A stretch of 64,000 nt of DNA from SHZI01 sp963698405 (GTDB taxonomy: Bacteria; Pseudomonadota; Gammaproteobacteria; Steroidobacterales; GCA-2729495). Each line of letters opens with the position of its first letter. Positions within the stretch are counted from its first letter, which is position 1. Below the pieces are notes generated by a model. The model was not told the origin of the DNA and did not search any database. It saw nothing but the letters and a program-made list of their open reading frames with translations. The stretch is from positions 15,380-79,379 of the forward strand of contig CAVOQT010000003.1 of assembly GCA_963698405.1 (NCBI GenBank), given 5' to 3'. Positions 45,771 to 54,455 of the stretch are shown piece after piece. A program made the translations under genes and the position numbers.

Positions 45771-46424
45771 TTACTGCCGCATCTCGCGTTCTGCCTCGGT
45801 GAGGCTCTCACGAAAGGACCGCGTGGCAAAAATCCGGTCCATATACTTGCGGATCGGCTGTGCGGCGCTGCCATTCAACTCTATACCCAGCAGCGGCAGG
45901 CGCCACAGCACCGGAGAAATACTGGCATCTACCAGCGAGAATTCATCGCTCAGAAAGAATCTCTTCGCGGCAAATATCTCGGCACTCGACAACAGACTTT
46001 CCTGCAGGACCTTGCGCGCCTGGGCCGTCTGCTTGCGGTCGCCCGGGTTCTCGATCTGATCGACCACGGTGTACCAGTCCCTCTCGACCCGATAGAGGGC
46101 AAGCCGGACATGCGCCCGACTGACCGGATCAACCGGCATCAGTGGCGGGTGAGGAAAGCGCTCATCAAGGTATTCCATGATCACGCGTGAGTCATACAGC
46201 ACCAGCCCGCGATCAACCAGCGTGGGCACACTGTGATAGGGATTGAGATCGAGCAGATCTTCCGGGAGATCCGCCCCGTCGACATTCACGATGTCGATGC
46301 CGATACCCTTCTCAGCCAGCACGATACGCGTGCGATGGCTTTGAATTGCGGTAGGGCTGGCATAGAGCGTCATGGCCGCTCGCCTGCCTGGCCCCACACC
46401 AGTACTGCTCCAATCATCTGTCAC
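45771..46424 (-). CDS. sspA: Stringent starvation protein A (SspA)
   Basis: Glutathione-S-transferase-fold protein that binds RNA polymerase; no enzymatic GST activity is expected. The 217 residues have a thioredoxin-like N-terminal half (MTLYASPTAIQSHRTRIVLAEKG, then VPTLVDRGLVLYDSRVIMEYLD) and an all-helical C-terminal half. The start at 46424 leaves a short leader before MTLY, as in E. coli SspA; Met18 at 46373 is the alternative. Confidence 0.94.
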   Translation of the reverse strand: MTDDWSSTGVGPGRRAAMTLYASPTAIQSHRTRIVLAEKGIGIDIVNVDGADLPEDLLDLNPYHSVPTLVDRGLVLYDSRVIMEYLDERFPHPPLMPVDPVSRAHVRLALYRVERDWYTVVDQIENPGDRKQTAQARKVLQESLLSSAEIFAAKRFFLSDEFSLVDASISPVLWRLPLLGIELNGSAAQPIRKYMDRIFATRSFRESLTEAEREMRQ

Positions 46425-46528
46425 GGGCTAATCCTCTTGCCGGAGTTCCGGGCATCCGTGATGAGCGAGTCAAACAAATCCCGGCGGCCGCCGGAGCGCC
46501 AGGACAGACAAGGAACGCGAATCCGTAA

Positions 46529-47305
46529 TTACTTGACGTCTCGCCAGATCTCCCGCTTGAGGAGATAGGCAAGTATCAGGAATACCACCAGAAACACCAT
46601 GACCAGAATCCCCAGGTTCTGGCGCTTCTGCTTCATGGGTTCGCCAATGTAATCGAGGAAATTCACTGTATCCCGGACGAACTCATCATACTCGGCAGCC
46701 GTCATGGTGCCGGGTATGACCTGCTCAAAGCTGTCGAAGACATGCTGAACGGTACCGTTTACCTCGGCTTCCCTGAAGATCGCCTGCTGGGTGCCCTGCA
46801 GATCTGCCAAAACGTGCGGCATGCTGGCACCCGGCAACATCAGGTTGTTTACACCGGTAAATCGCGAGGGATCCAGATAGAAGGAACGCAGAAAGTTGTA
46901 CAGATAATCCGGCCCCTTGGAGCGCGCAATCAGCGAGAGATCCGGCGGCATCAGGCCAAACCAGCGCTGCCCGTCCTCATCACGCATGGCGATTTCCATG
47001 GTTTCGGTCGGCTTGCTGGCCGCAAACATCAGATTCCTGACCACCTGGTCTTCGGACATGTGCAGATCACGGGCCAACTGGTTGTAACGGACATACTTCG
47101 CAGAGTGACAGCCTGCACAGTAGTTGACGAAGTTGCCCGCCCCCCGCTGCAGCGAGGCGACATTGCTGATGTCGTTGTTGGCTGCATCATGCAGACCACC
47201 CCCGCCACCAGCGGCAAAAGCCGTACCCAGGGCCAGAAAAGCCAACAACCCTGTAAATCCGGCGAGACCTGACTGCAACTTGCGATTCATGGATTTGCTC
47301 ATCAT
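46529..47305 (-). CDS. petC: Cytochrome c1 of the bc1 complex
   Basis: Haem-c subunit of ubiquinol:cytochrome c oxidoreductase. The 258-residue protein has a signal peptide, the haem-binding CAGCH (Cys63, Cys66, His67), an axial Met in LPGASMPHV and a C-terminal membrane anchor (LGILVMVFLVVFLILAYLL). It is third in petABC, 5 bases after petB. Confidence 0.97.
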   Translation of the reverse strand: MMSKSMNRKLQSGLAGFTGLLAFLALGTAFAAGGGGGLHDAANNDISNVASLQRGAGNFVNYCAGCHSAKYVRYNQLARDLHMSEDQVVRNLMFAASKPTETMEIAMRDEDGQRWFGLMPPDLSLIARSKGPDYLYNFLRSFYLDPSRFTGVNNLMLPGASMPHVLADLQGTQQAIFREAEVNGTVQHVFDSFEQVIPGTMTAAEYDEFVRDTVNFLDYIGEPMKQKRQNLGILVMVFLVVFLILAYLLKREIWRDVK

Positions 47306-47310
47306 GGCGA

Positions 47311-48576
47311 TCAGTGGTGCCCGTGGTAAACGACGCGGTCCGGAACCGGCTTGGTCTGTTCACGCGAGGTATACAGCGGCATCAGGAGGAAGAACGCAAA
47401 GTAGACAATGCCGAAGAATCGCGCAGCGTAGACAAACAGCGTGGTGACAGGCTGCATCCCGAGATAGCCGAGCGCAAGGAAGCTGACGGTGAAGGCGCCA
47501 AGCGCCAACTTGTACTGCCAGCCGCGATAGCGGATCGACTTTACCTTGCAGCGATCCAGCCAGGGCAGCAGGAACAGGAACACGATGGCCATGGCCATCA
47601 GGAACGCGCCCCAACCCTTGCTCGGCACCGCACGCAGGATTGCGTAGAACGGCGTGAAGTACCACACCGGCGCAATATGCTCCGGCGTCTTCAGCATGTT
47701 GGCCGGCTCAAAGTTCGCATGTTCGAGGAAATAGCCACCCATTTCCGGTGCGAAGAAGATCACCGCACAGAACGCGATCGCAAAGATGATGATGGCCACC
47801 AGATCCTTGGCCGTATGAAAAGGATGAAAGGCGACGCCATCCAGCGGTATGCCATCCGGACCCTTCTTCTTCTTGATCTCGATGCCATCCGGATTCAGTG
47901 AACCGGTGGTATGCAGCGCGAGGATGTGCACTACGGCAAGAATCATCAGCGCAAGCGGTACGGCGATCACATGCAGTGCGAAGAAGCGGTTCAGGGTGAT
48001 ATCGGAGATGAAGTAATCTCCCCGGATCCATTCGACGATTGCATCACCAATCACAGGTATCGCACCGAACAGCGACACAATGACCTGTGCACCCCAGTAG
48101 GACATCTGGCCCCACGGCAGCAGATAGCCGGTAAATGCCTGCGCCATCAGTGCCACATAGAGCAGCATGCCGATGACCCACAGCAGTTCGCGCGGCGACT
48201 TGTAGGAACCGTACATCAGGGCACGGAACATGTGCAGGTATACGACGATGAAGAATGCCGAGGCGCCAGTGGAATGCATGTAGCGGATCAGCCAGCCCCA
48301 CTCGACGTCGCGCATGATGTATTCAACAGACGCAAACGCATCCTCAGCCGATGGCTTGTAGCTCATGGTCAGGTAGATACCGGTCACCACCTGCAGGATC
48401 AGCACCAGCAGAGCAAGCACACCGAACACATACCAGGCATTGAAGTTCTTGGCTGCGTAATACTCGGTGACATGCTCCTTCATCATGGCCGTCAGGGGGA
48501 AACGTTCATCGACCCAGTCGATGAACTGGGCAAAGCGCCCACCCTGGCCTGTGGCCCCGGTACGTACCGCGCTCAT
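47311..48576 (-). CDS. petB: Cytochrome b of the bc1 complex
   Basis: Polytopic di-haem subunit that carries the Qo and Qi quinone sites. The 421 residues contain the paired haem His motifs in helices B and D (RYMHSTGASAFFIVVYLHMFR and LHVIAVPLALMILAVVHILALH). PEWY-type Qo residues appear as HIAPVWYFTPFYAILRAV, so the usual PEWY glutamate is replaced by Val (P-V-W-Y). The last part resembles subunit IV. It overlaps petA by 4 bases. Confidence 0.96.
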   Translation of the reverse strand: MSAVRTGATGQGGRFAQFIDWVDERFPLTAMMKEHVTEYYAAKNFNAWYVFGVLALLVLILQVVTGIYLTMSYKPSAEDAFASVEYIMRDVEWGWLIRYMHSTGASAFFIVVYLHMFRALMYGSYKSPRELLWVIGMLLYVALMAQAFTGYLLPWGQMSYWGAQVIVSLFGAIPVIGDAIVEWIRGDYFISDITLNRFFALHVIAVPLALMILAVVHILALHTTGSLNPDGIEIKKKKGPDGIPLDGVAFHPFHTAKDLVAIIIFAIAFCAVIFFAPEMGGYFLEHANFEPANMLKTPEHIAPVWYFTPFYAILRAVPSKGWGAFLMAMAIVFLFLLPWLDRCKVKSIRYRGWQYKLALGAFTVSFLALGYLGMQPVTTLFVYAARFFGIVYFAFFLLMPLYTSREQTKPVPDRVVYHGHH

Positions 48577-49166
48577 GCGTCTGCTCCCGTGTCTTCGCCG
48601 ACAATAATCACGCTATCCCCAACGAAGCGATACGGCGGTACCACAAGGTTGGTGGGTGCCGGAACACCAGCGTAAACCCGGCCGGCAAGATCGAACTTCG
48701 AGCCGTGACAGGGACAGAAAAATCCGCCTGGCCAGTCAGCACCGAGTTCGGCATCTGCGGGCTGCAGCTTTTCAACCGGTGCACAACCAAGGTGCGTGCA
48801 ACTGCCGATGACGACCAGCACTTCGGGTCGCATCGAGCGCGTGGCGTTCGCCGCATAGGCCGGTTGAATGGATTCCTTTGATTCGGGGTCCCGCAATACG
48901 CTCTGGTGATCGCCCAGACGAGTCAACATGTCCTCGTCGCGCCGGAGGATCCAGACCGGTTGGCCGCGCCACTGGACGCGCAACATCGAGCCGATCTCCA
49001 GCTTGGCGATATCCACCTCAACCGGCGCACCGAGCGCCTGGGCGCGTGCGCTGGGGCGGAATGAAGCGATGAACGGGGCTGCCGTCATGGCCAAACCCAC
49101 CGCTCCGGTAACGCTGGTAGCCACGGCCAGAAACCGACGACGACTGACGGACGCCTCTTCGCTCAC
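48573..49166 (-). CDS. petA: Rieske iron-sulfur subunit of the bc1 complex
   Basis: 2Fe-2S protein that moves electrons from ubiquinol to cytochrome c1. The 197 residues begin with a twin-arginine type signal anchor (SRRRFLAVATSVTGAVG). The two cluster motifs are C123-T-H125-L-G-C128 and C151-P-C153-H154-G-S. The start is GTG complementary to 49164-49166, with GAGGAA upstream. Confidence 0.97.
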   Translation of the reverse strand: MSEEASVSRRRFLAVATSVTGAVGLAMTAAPFIASFRPSARAQALGAPVEVDIAKLEIGSMLRVQWRGQPVWILRRDEDMLTRLGDHQSVLRDPESKESIQPAYAANATRSMRPEVLVVIGSCTHLGCAPVEKLQPADAELGADWPGGFFCPCHGSKFDLAGRVYAGVPAPTNLVVPPYRFVGDSVIIVGEDTGADA

Positions 49167-49273
49167 GAGCTATTCCTCTTAGAAATTCCTGGTTGCCAGC
49201 GACCCGGCAACAACTAGCCCGGTCGATTCGGACGAGCGCCCGGCAATACCGGCGGGTCTACAAAAGCCGACAA

Positions 49274-49279
49274 ATTATA
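49274..49279 (-). promoter_or_regulatory. -10 box upstream of petABC
   Basis: A perfect TATAAT on the minus strand, about 108 bases before the petA GTG and just after the murA end. The -35 region is not close to consensus. Confidence 0.45.
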
Positions 49280-49322
49280 CACACGGCTTGCATGGGTTGC
49301 CTACCGGATCGCTGTGCTGCCC

Positions 49323-50579
49323 TCAAGCGATCCGGCGAATCTGCGCACCAATCTGCCTCAGCTTCTCCTCGATGCATTCGTAGCCGCGATCTATATGGTA
49401 GATACGATCCACCACCGTCTCGCCCTCTGCTGCCAGTGCTGCCACCACCAGACTGGCCGAGGCACGCAGGTCAGTCGCCATGACCGGTGCGGCACGCAGC
49501 GCCTTGACCCCCTGCACGATGGCGGTATGGCCCTCTATCTTGATGTTTGCTCCCATGCGCTGCAGTTCCTGCGCATGCATGAAGCGATTCTCAAACACGT
49601 TTTCGATAATCGTACCGACACCGTCGGCCACACAATCCAGCGCCATGAACTGGGCCTGCATGTCGGTAGGAAAGGCCGGATAAGGGTCAGTACTTATATC
49701 CACCGCCAGCGGTCGTCGGCCCCGCATGTCGAGGTCAATCCAGTCCGGACCAGTGGTGATGACCGCGCCAGCTGCGCGCAGCTTGCTGAGCACCGCTTCG
49801 AGGTACAGCGGGCAGGTGCGGCGAGTCCGCACATGGCCTCCGGTAATGGCCGCAGCGACCAGAAAGGTACCGGTCTCGATCCGGTCGGGCTGCACCTGGT
49901 AGCTGGCACCGTGCAGGCGCCGGACACCGTTGATGACGATACGGTTACTGCCAGCGCCCTCGATCTGCGCACCCATCGCAGATAAAAACCCAGCAAGATC
50001 AATGACCTCTGGCTCGCGGGCCGCATTCTCGATTACCGTTTCACCATCGGCGAGGCAGGCCGCCATCATGAGGTTTTCGGTGCCGGTAACCGTCACCTTG
50101 TCCATCAGCAGATGTGCGCCGCGCAGGCGACCCGAACGCGCACGGATATAGCCGTCCACAATCTCGACTTCAGCGCCCATCGCACGCAGACCGGCGACAT
50201 GCAGGTCTACCGGCCGCGCACCGATCGCACAACCGCCGGGCAGGGAAACGTCCGCCTCGCCGTGGCGGCCGAGCAACGGGCCGAGCACGAGTATCGAGGC
50301 CCGCATGGTCTTCACCAGCGCGTAGGGTGCAGCAAACTCACGAATCGTCCGCGCATCCACCGCAAGCTGCATGTCCTCATGCACGGTGACGCTCACACCC
50401 ATCTGCCCGAGCAGGCTGATCATGGTGGTCACATCGTGCAGGTGCGGGATGTTGCCGACCGTCACCTGATCGTCGGCCAGCAGGCAGGCCGCCAGTATCG
50501 GCAGGGCCGCATTCTTGGCCCCCGAGATGCGCACCTCGCCGTGCAGCGGTCCGTTGCCGGTTATTGCCAGTTTTTCCAA
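49323..50579 (-). CDS. murA: UDP-N-acetylglucosamine enolpyruvyl transferase MurA
   Basis: First committed step of peptidoglycan synthesis, transferring enolpyruvate from PEP. The predicted start is TTG complementary to 50577-50579, giving MEKLAITGNGPLHGEVRISG and 418 residues. No ATG lies near the conserved N-terminus. The active-site loop LPGGCAIGARP carries Cys117, the fosfomycin-reactive position. SGAKNAALP and EPEVIDLAGFL are also present. It follows ibaG, as in E. coli. Confidence 0.96.
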   Translation of the reverse strand: MEKLAITGNGPLHGEVRISGAKNAALPILAACLLADDQVTVGNIPHLHDVTTMISLLGQMGVSVTVHEDMQLAVDARTIREFAAPYALVKTMRASILVLGPLLGRHGEADVSLPGGCAIGARPVDLHVAGLRAMGAEVEIVDGYIRARSGRLRGAHLLMDKVTVTGTENLMMAACLADGETVIENAAREPEVIDLAGFLSAMGAQIEGAGSNRIVINGVRRLHGASYQVQPDRIETGTFLVAAAITGGHVRTRRTCPLYLEAVLSKLRAAGAVITTGPDWIDLDMRGRRPLAVDISTDPYPAFPTDMQAQFMALDCVADGVGTIIENVFENRFMHAQELQRMGANIKIEGHTAIVQGVKALRAAPVMATDLRASASLVVAALAAEGETVVDRIYHIDRGYECIEEKLRQIGAQIRRIA

Positions 50580-50601
50580 GGCTTTCTGTCTGCCGCAGCC
50601 T

Positions 50602-50844
50602 TCAGGGCTGTCTGGCACTCCATTCTTCCGGCGTGTATGCCTCGATCGACAAGGCGTGGATTTCACCGCCGATGCGGCTGCCGAGTGCGGCATAGATCAG
50701 GCGATGGCGTTGCAGGGTGTGTTTGCCGGCAAATGCCGGACTGACCACCACAGCGTCGAAATGCACCCGGTCGTCAGATTTTACGCTGACCGTCGAGTCA
50801 GTCAGATGTGCGTGAATCAGGGCTTCAATTTCTTCAGGGTTCAT
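50602..50844 (-). CDS. ibaG: BolA-family protein IbaG
   Basis: Small acid-response/Fe-S-related BolA family protein. The 80 residues have the helix-turn-strand layout with VHFDAVVVSPAFAGKHTLQRHRLIYAALG. In this segment the invariant His lies in RHRLIY. Position directly before murA identifies it as IbaG (YrbA) and not BolA. The E. coli mlaFEDCB genes normally found upstream are absent; kdsD diverges instead. Confidence 0.93.
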   Translation of the reverse strand: MNPEEIEALIHAHLTDSTVSVKSDDRVHFDAVVVSPAFAGKHTLQRHRLIYAALGSRIGGEIHALSIEAYTPEEWSARQP

Positions 50845-50960
50845 CCGGGCTACCGAAAAGCGGTGTTTGAGGCGCGCGAGTATAGACGGCGACGCCCGTA
50901 TACCGTGATGACATACAATGCCGACGGGGCAGTTTTGACAGCAGGACCCCGGCAGAGACC

Positions 50961-51938
50961 ATGAGCAGCGGCGAATACGACTTCAGATCACGGGCCCGGC
51001 GGGTTCTCGAAATCGAGGCCGCAGCCATCACTGGCCTGATACCCGGGCTCGGCACATCTTTTGATCGCGCCTGCCAGCTCTGCCTGGACTGTCACGGCCG
51101 GATCATCGTAACCGGCATGGGCAAGTCTGGCCATATCGCTGGCAAAATCGCTGCCACGCTGGCCAGCACAGGCACCCCGGCTTTTTTCGTGCATCCGGGC
51201 GAGGCCAGTCACGGCGATCTGGGCATGATCACGCGCATCGACCTGGTCATTGCCATCTCCAACTCCGGAGAAACTGCAGAAATCGTCACGATCCTGCCGC
51301 TGCTCAAGCGCCTGGATATTCCGCTGATCACGCTGTCCGGCAACCAGCGCTCCACGCTTGCCACCGCCGCAACAGTCGCGATCGATGTCGGCGTGCGCGA
51401 AGAAGCCTGCCCACTCAACCTGGCCCCGACCGCCAGCACCACTGCCGCACTCGCCATGGGCGATGCGCTCGCCGTGGCACTGCTGGAAAGCCGTGGCTTT
51501 ACTCGCGAAGACTTCGCTCTCGCACATCCGGGCGGCACACTCGGCCGGCGCCTGCTGCTGCGCGTAGACGATGTCATGCACACCGGCGATGGCATTCCCG
51601 CAGTAGGGCCCGATGCCCTGCTCTCGCAGGGACTGATCGAAATGAGCCGCAAGGGCCTGGGCATGACTGCCGTGGTCGATGAAGCGGGCCTGCTGATCGG
51701 AATTTTTACCGATGGCGACCTGCGCCGTGTTCTGGATCACAGCGTCGATGTGCACAAGACACGGATGCGGGACGTCATGCATGCGAATTGTCGCAGCATT
51801 GCACCCGGTGCATTGGCGGCCGAAGCCGTACACCTGCTCGAGCAGTTCAAGATCAACGCCCTGCTGGTCGTCGACCCCGCACAGCATGTCGTTGGCGCAC
51901 TCAATATTCACGACCTGCTGCGCGCAGGGGTGATGTAG
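50961..51938 (+). CDS. kdsD: Arabinose-5-phosphate isomerase KdsD
   Basis: Makes D-arabinose 5-phosphate for Kdo synthesis. The 325 residues contain a SIS domain (GMGKSGHIAGKIAATLASTGTP, AISNSGET) followed by two CBS domains (about 205-325). LAPTASTTAALAMGDALA is the typical family motif. The gene opens the kdsD-kdsC-lptC-lptA-lptB-rpoN run. TACAAT at 50914-50919 could be its -10 box. Confidence 0.96.
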   Translation: MSSGEYDFRSRARRVLEIEAAAITGLIPGLGTSFDRACQLCLDCHGRIIVTGMGKSGHIAGKIAATLASTGTPAFFVHPGEASHGDLGMITRIDLVIAISNSGETAEIVTILPLLKRLDIPLITLSGNQRSTLATAATVAIDVGVREEACPLNLAPTASTTAALAMGDALAVALLESRGFTREDFALAHPGGTLGRRLLLRVDDVMHTGDGIPAVGPDALLSQGLIEMSRKGLGMTAVVDEAGLLIGIFTDGDLRRVLDHSVDVHKTRMRDVMHANCRSIAPGALAAEAVHLLEQFKINALLVVDPAQHVVGALNIHDLLRAGVM

Positions 51939-51954
51939 GCCGGGGATCAGCGCG

Positions 51955-52458
51955 ATGCAGCACCAGGCTCTGCTGGAGATTGCCGCCGGGATCCGGTTGC
52001 TGGTGCTGGACGTGGACGGCGTACTCACCGACGGACGGCTCTGGTATGACGCTGACGGCCGGGAAACAAAGAGCTTTCATGTCCGCGACGGATACGGGAT
52101 TGTGCAACTGCAGGCGGCGGGCATCGGCGTCGCGGTAATTTCCGGCCGTGCATCGCACGCCGCGGCTGCCCGTCTGGCTGAGCTCCGGGTACCGCACGTA
52201 TACCTCGGCCGCAATGACAAGAAGGCAGTGCTCGACGCACTGCTCGCAGAACTCGATATCCCACCCCGACTGATCGCCTGCGTGGGTGATGACACGACTG
52301 ATCTGGAGATCATGCAGATGTCGGGCCTGAGCATCACTGTCGCAGATGCACACCCGGCAGTTCTCGCCAAAGCCATGTGGACCACCCGGCAAGGCGGTGG
52401 TCGCGGCGCCGTGCGGGAGATCTGCGACCTGTTGCTTGCAGCCCGGCAGACAGGCTGA
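51955..52458 (+). CDS. kdsC: Kdo-8-phosphate phosphatase KdsC
   Basis: HAD phosphatase that removes the phosphate from Kdo-8-P. The 167 residues have the nucleophile motif LDVDGVLTDGRLWY, SGRAS for motif II, and VGDDTTDLEIM for motif IV. No cap domain is inserted, as expected for the tetrameric KdsC. The start is the ATG 16 bases after kdsD. Confidence 0.96.
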   Translation: MQHQALLEIAAGIRLLVLDVDGVLTDGRLWYDADGRETKSFHVRDGYGIVQLQAAGIGVAVISGRASHAAAARLAELRVPHVYLGRNDKKAVLDALLAELDIPPRLIACVGDDTTDLEIMQMSGLSITVADAHPAVLAKAMWTTRQGGGRGAVREICDLLLAARQTG

Positions 52459-52461
52459 GGC

Positions 52462-53034
52462 ATGCAACTTGGTCGCGGTGGATGGCTGATACTGCTGCTG
52501 TTCGCGGCAGTGGCCAGCAGCGTGGTTTTCATGCTTGCACCCGATCGGCTGGCACCACCAGATACCAATATCCGCACCGAGCAGGGCTACTACGTCAAGC
52601 AAGCCAGACTGACCGGTACCGGCACCGATGGGCAGATCCTGTACAGCATTGATACCCGGACTGCCAGACAGAACCTCGACGATGGCACGATCTCGCTGGA
52701 GGATGTTGCAGTGAACTATTCACCTGCCGCACAGATACCGTGGGACCTGCGTGCCACGCGCGGGCAGATCCCGCAGGATAGTAATATCATCCAGCTCTCG
52801 GGGGATGTGCTGGTCACGTCCACGGGAACTGATGCGGCGAATCGCCGCCAGGCGCCATTGACGATTCAGACTGATTACCTGGAGCTCGATCCGGATACAT
52901 ATATCGCCACCACCAAGCGGCTGGTAGCGATATATCGTTCGCGGGATACGCTTCATGCCAGGGGGATGCGTGTCTACCTCAAGCAGGATCGGCTACAACT
53001 TGATTCAGAGGTCCGTGGAAATTTTCTGCCGTAG
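52462..53034 (+). CDS. lptC: LPS export protein LptC
   Basis: Bitopic inner-membrane component that passes LPS from LptBFG to LptA. The 190 residues have an N-terminal membrane helix (about 7-25) and a periplasmic beta-jellyroll domain, with DLRATRGQIPQDSNIIQLSGDV as the recognisable OstA-like core. It starts 3 bases after kdsC and overlaps lptA by 20 bases. Confidence 0.93.
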   Translation: MQLGRGGWLILLLFAAVASSVVFMLAPDRLAPPDTNIRTEQGYYVKQARLTGTGTDGQILYSIDTRTARQNLDDGTISLEDVAVNYSPAAQIPWDLRATRGQIPQDSNIIQLSGDVLVTSTGTDAANRRQAPLTIQTDYLELDPDTYIATTKRLVAIYRSRDTLHARGMRVYLKQDRLQLDSEVRGNFLP

Positions 53035-53692
53035 CCTGATCGCCATCCTGTGCCTGGCCGGCATTTCCGGCATGGCCGTCGGCGCCGATAAATTGCAGGT
53101 CCCAGAGACTGATCCAGCCGACCGCGCCCTGCCTATCGAGCTCGATGCCAGCTACTCGGAGCTCGATCGCCGCAACAACCGTCTGGTATTCAGGAATCTG
53201 CACATCACCCAGGGCAGCCTGGCAATCAGCGCAGATGAAGCCACCGCAGACCCGGCTGACTTCGAAAACAGCATCTGGATTTTCAGCGGCAATGTACGCA
53301 TCGAAAACGCCGGCATACAGGCCTTTTGCGAGCAAGCCGAGATGAGCTTCAGCAACAATGCACTGCTCAGGGCTACCCTGCGTGGCAAGCCGGCCCGTTT
53401 CATACAGACGCGCCCCGGCGGCAGCGCGACAGAAGGCCGCGGAGATCTGCTCGAATATGACCTCAGGGCACGGACTATCCGGATGACAGCCAACGCCCTG
53501 CTCAGTGATGGCAGCAACGAGATTACGGGATCGAGCATCGCCTATGATCTGGGCCGGGAAATCGTTACGGCCAGCAACAACGGATCCGGGCAGGTACGCA
53601 TGAAGATCACGCCGCGCCAGAAACCACCGTCTGGCCAGACAGGCAAGGGTGCACCGTCACCGGCCAACCCGCCAGCACCACAGACGGACTAG
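53015..53692 (+). CDS. lptA: LPS transport periplasmic protein LptA
   Basis: Periplasmic bridge protein for LPS. The preferred start is GTG at 53015 with AGAGG upstream. It gives a 225-residue precursor with a signal peptide ending near GMAVGA. The OstA domain holds LDASYSELDRRNNRLVFRN and NSIWIFSGNVRIENAG. A Pro/Ala-rich tail of about 25 residues follows. The open frame begins at 52955 in lptC, which would place extra residues before the signal peptide. Confidence 0.92.
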   Translation: MEIFCRSLIAILCLAGISGMAVGADKLQVPETDPADRALPIELDASYSELDRRNNRLVFRNLHITQGSLAISADEATADPADFENSIWIFSGNVRIENAGIQAFCEQAEMSFSNNALLRATLRGKPARFIQTRPGGSATEGRGDLLEYDLRARTIRMTANALLSDGSNEITGSSIAYDLGREIVTASNNGSGQVRMKITPRQKPPSGQTGKGAPSPANPPAPQTD

Positions 53693-53698
53693 AGCAGC

Positions 53699-54424
53699 GT
53701 GAGCATTCTGCGCGCCGATGGCCTCTACAAGCGCTTCAAAGTCCGACAGGTCGTCAAGGGCATTTCATTTGGACTCGAAAGCGGCGAGATCGTCGGCTTG
53801 CTGGGTCCCAATGGCGCCGGGAAAACTACAGCCTTCTACATGCTGGTCGGTCTGATCCGCTGTGATCGCGGCCGGATCCTGCTCGACGACCGCGATCTCA
53901 CTGACCTGCCCATGCACCACCGGGCGCGTCTGGGACTCGGCTACCTGCCGCAGGAAGCCTCGATCTTTCGCAAGCTGAGTGTCGAGGACAACATCCTTGC
54001 GATCCTGCAGACACGTCCGGAACTCGACCGCGCCGGGCAAGAGCAGCGCCTTGAGGAACTGCTGGACGAATTGCATATCTCGCATGTACGCACGGGGATC
54101 GGCATGAGCCTGTCAGGCGGCGAACGCCGACGGGTTGAAATCGCCAGGGCGCTGGCTGCCGAACCCCGCTTCGTGCTGCTCGACGAACCGTTTGCCGGCG
54201 TCGATCCGATTTCAGTGCTCGATATCCAGCAGATCATCCGGCACCTCGCCTCCCGCGGCATCGGCATCCTGATTACCGACCATAATGTGCGCGAAACACT
54301 GGGAATCTGCAGCAGAGCCTATATTCTCAACGATGGCGCAATGATCGCCGAAGGCACACCAGCAGAGATTCTTGCCAACCAGCAGGTTCGGCAGGTGTAT
54401 CTGGGTGAGGGCTTTAGACTATAG
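53699..54424 (+). CDS. lptB: LPS export ABC ATPase LptB
   Basis: Cytoplasmic ATPase of the LptBFG extractor. The 241 residues have Walker A GPNGAGKTT, Q-loop DLTDLPMHHRARLGLGYLPQE, signature LSGGERRRVEIARAL and Walker B FVLLDEPFAGVDP. The start is GTG at 53699, 6 bases after the lptA stop. Confidence 0.98.
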   Translation: MSILRADGLYKRFKVRQVVKGISFGLESGEIVGLLGPNGAGKTTAFYMLVGLIRCDRGRILLDDRDLTDLPMHHRARLGLGYLPQEASIFRKLSVEDNILAILQTRPELDRAGQEQRLEELLDELHISHVRTGIGMSLSGGERRRVEIARALAAEPRFVLLDEPFAGVDPISVLDIQQIIRHLASRGIGILITDHNVRETLGICSRAYILNDGAMIAEGTPAEILANQQVRQVYLGEGFRL

Positions 54425-54455
54425 ATCGTGTCGCAGGTAGCGGCATGACTCAGGG

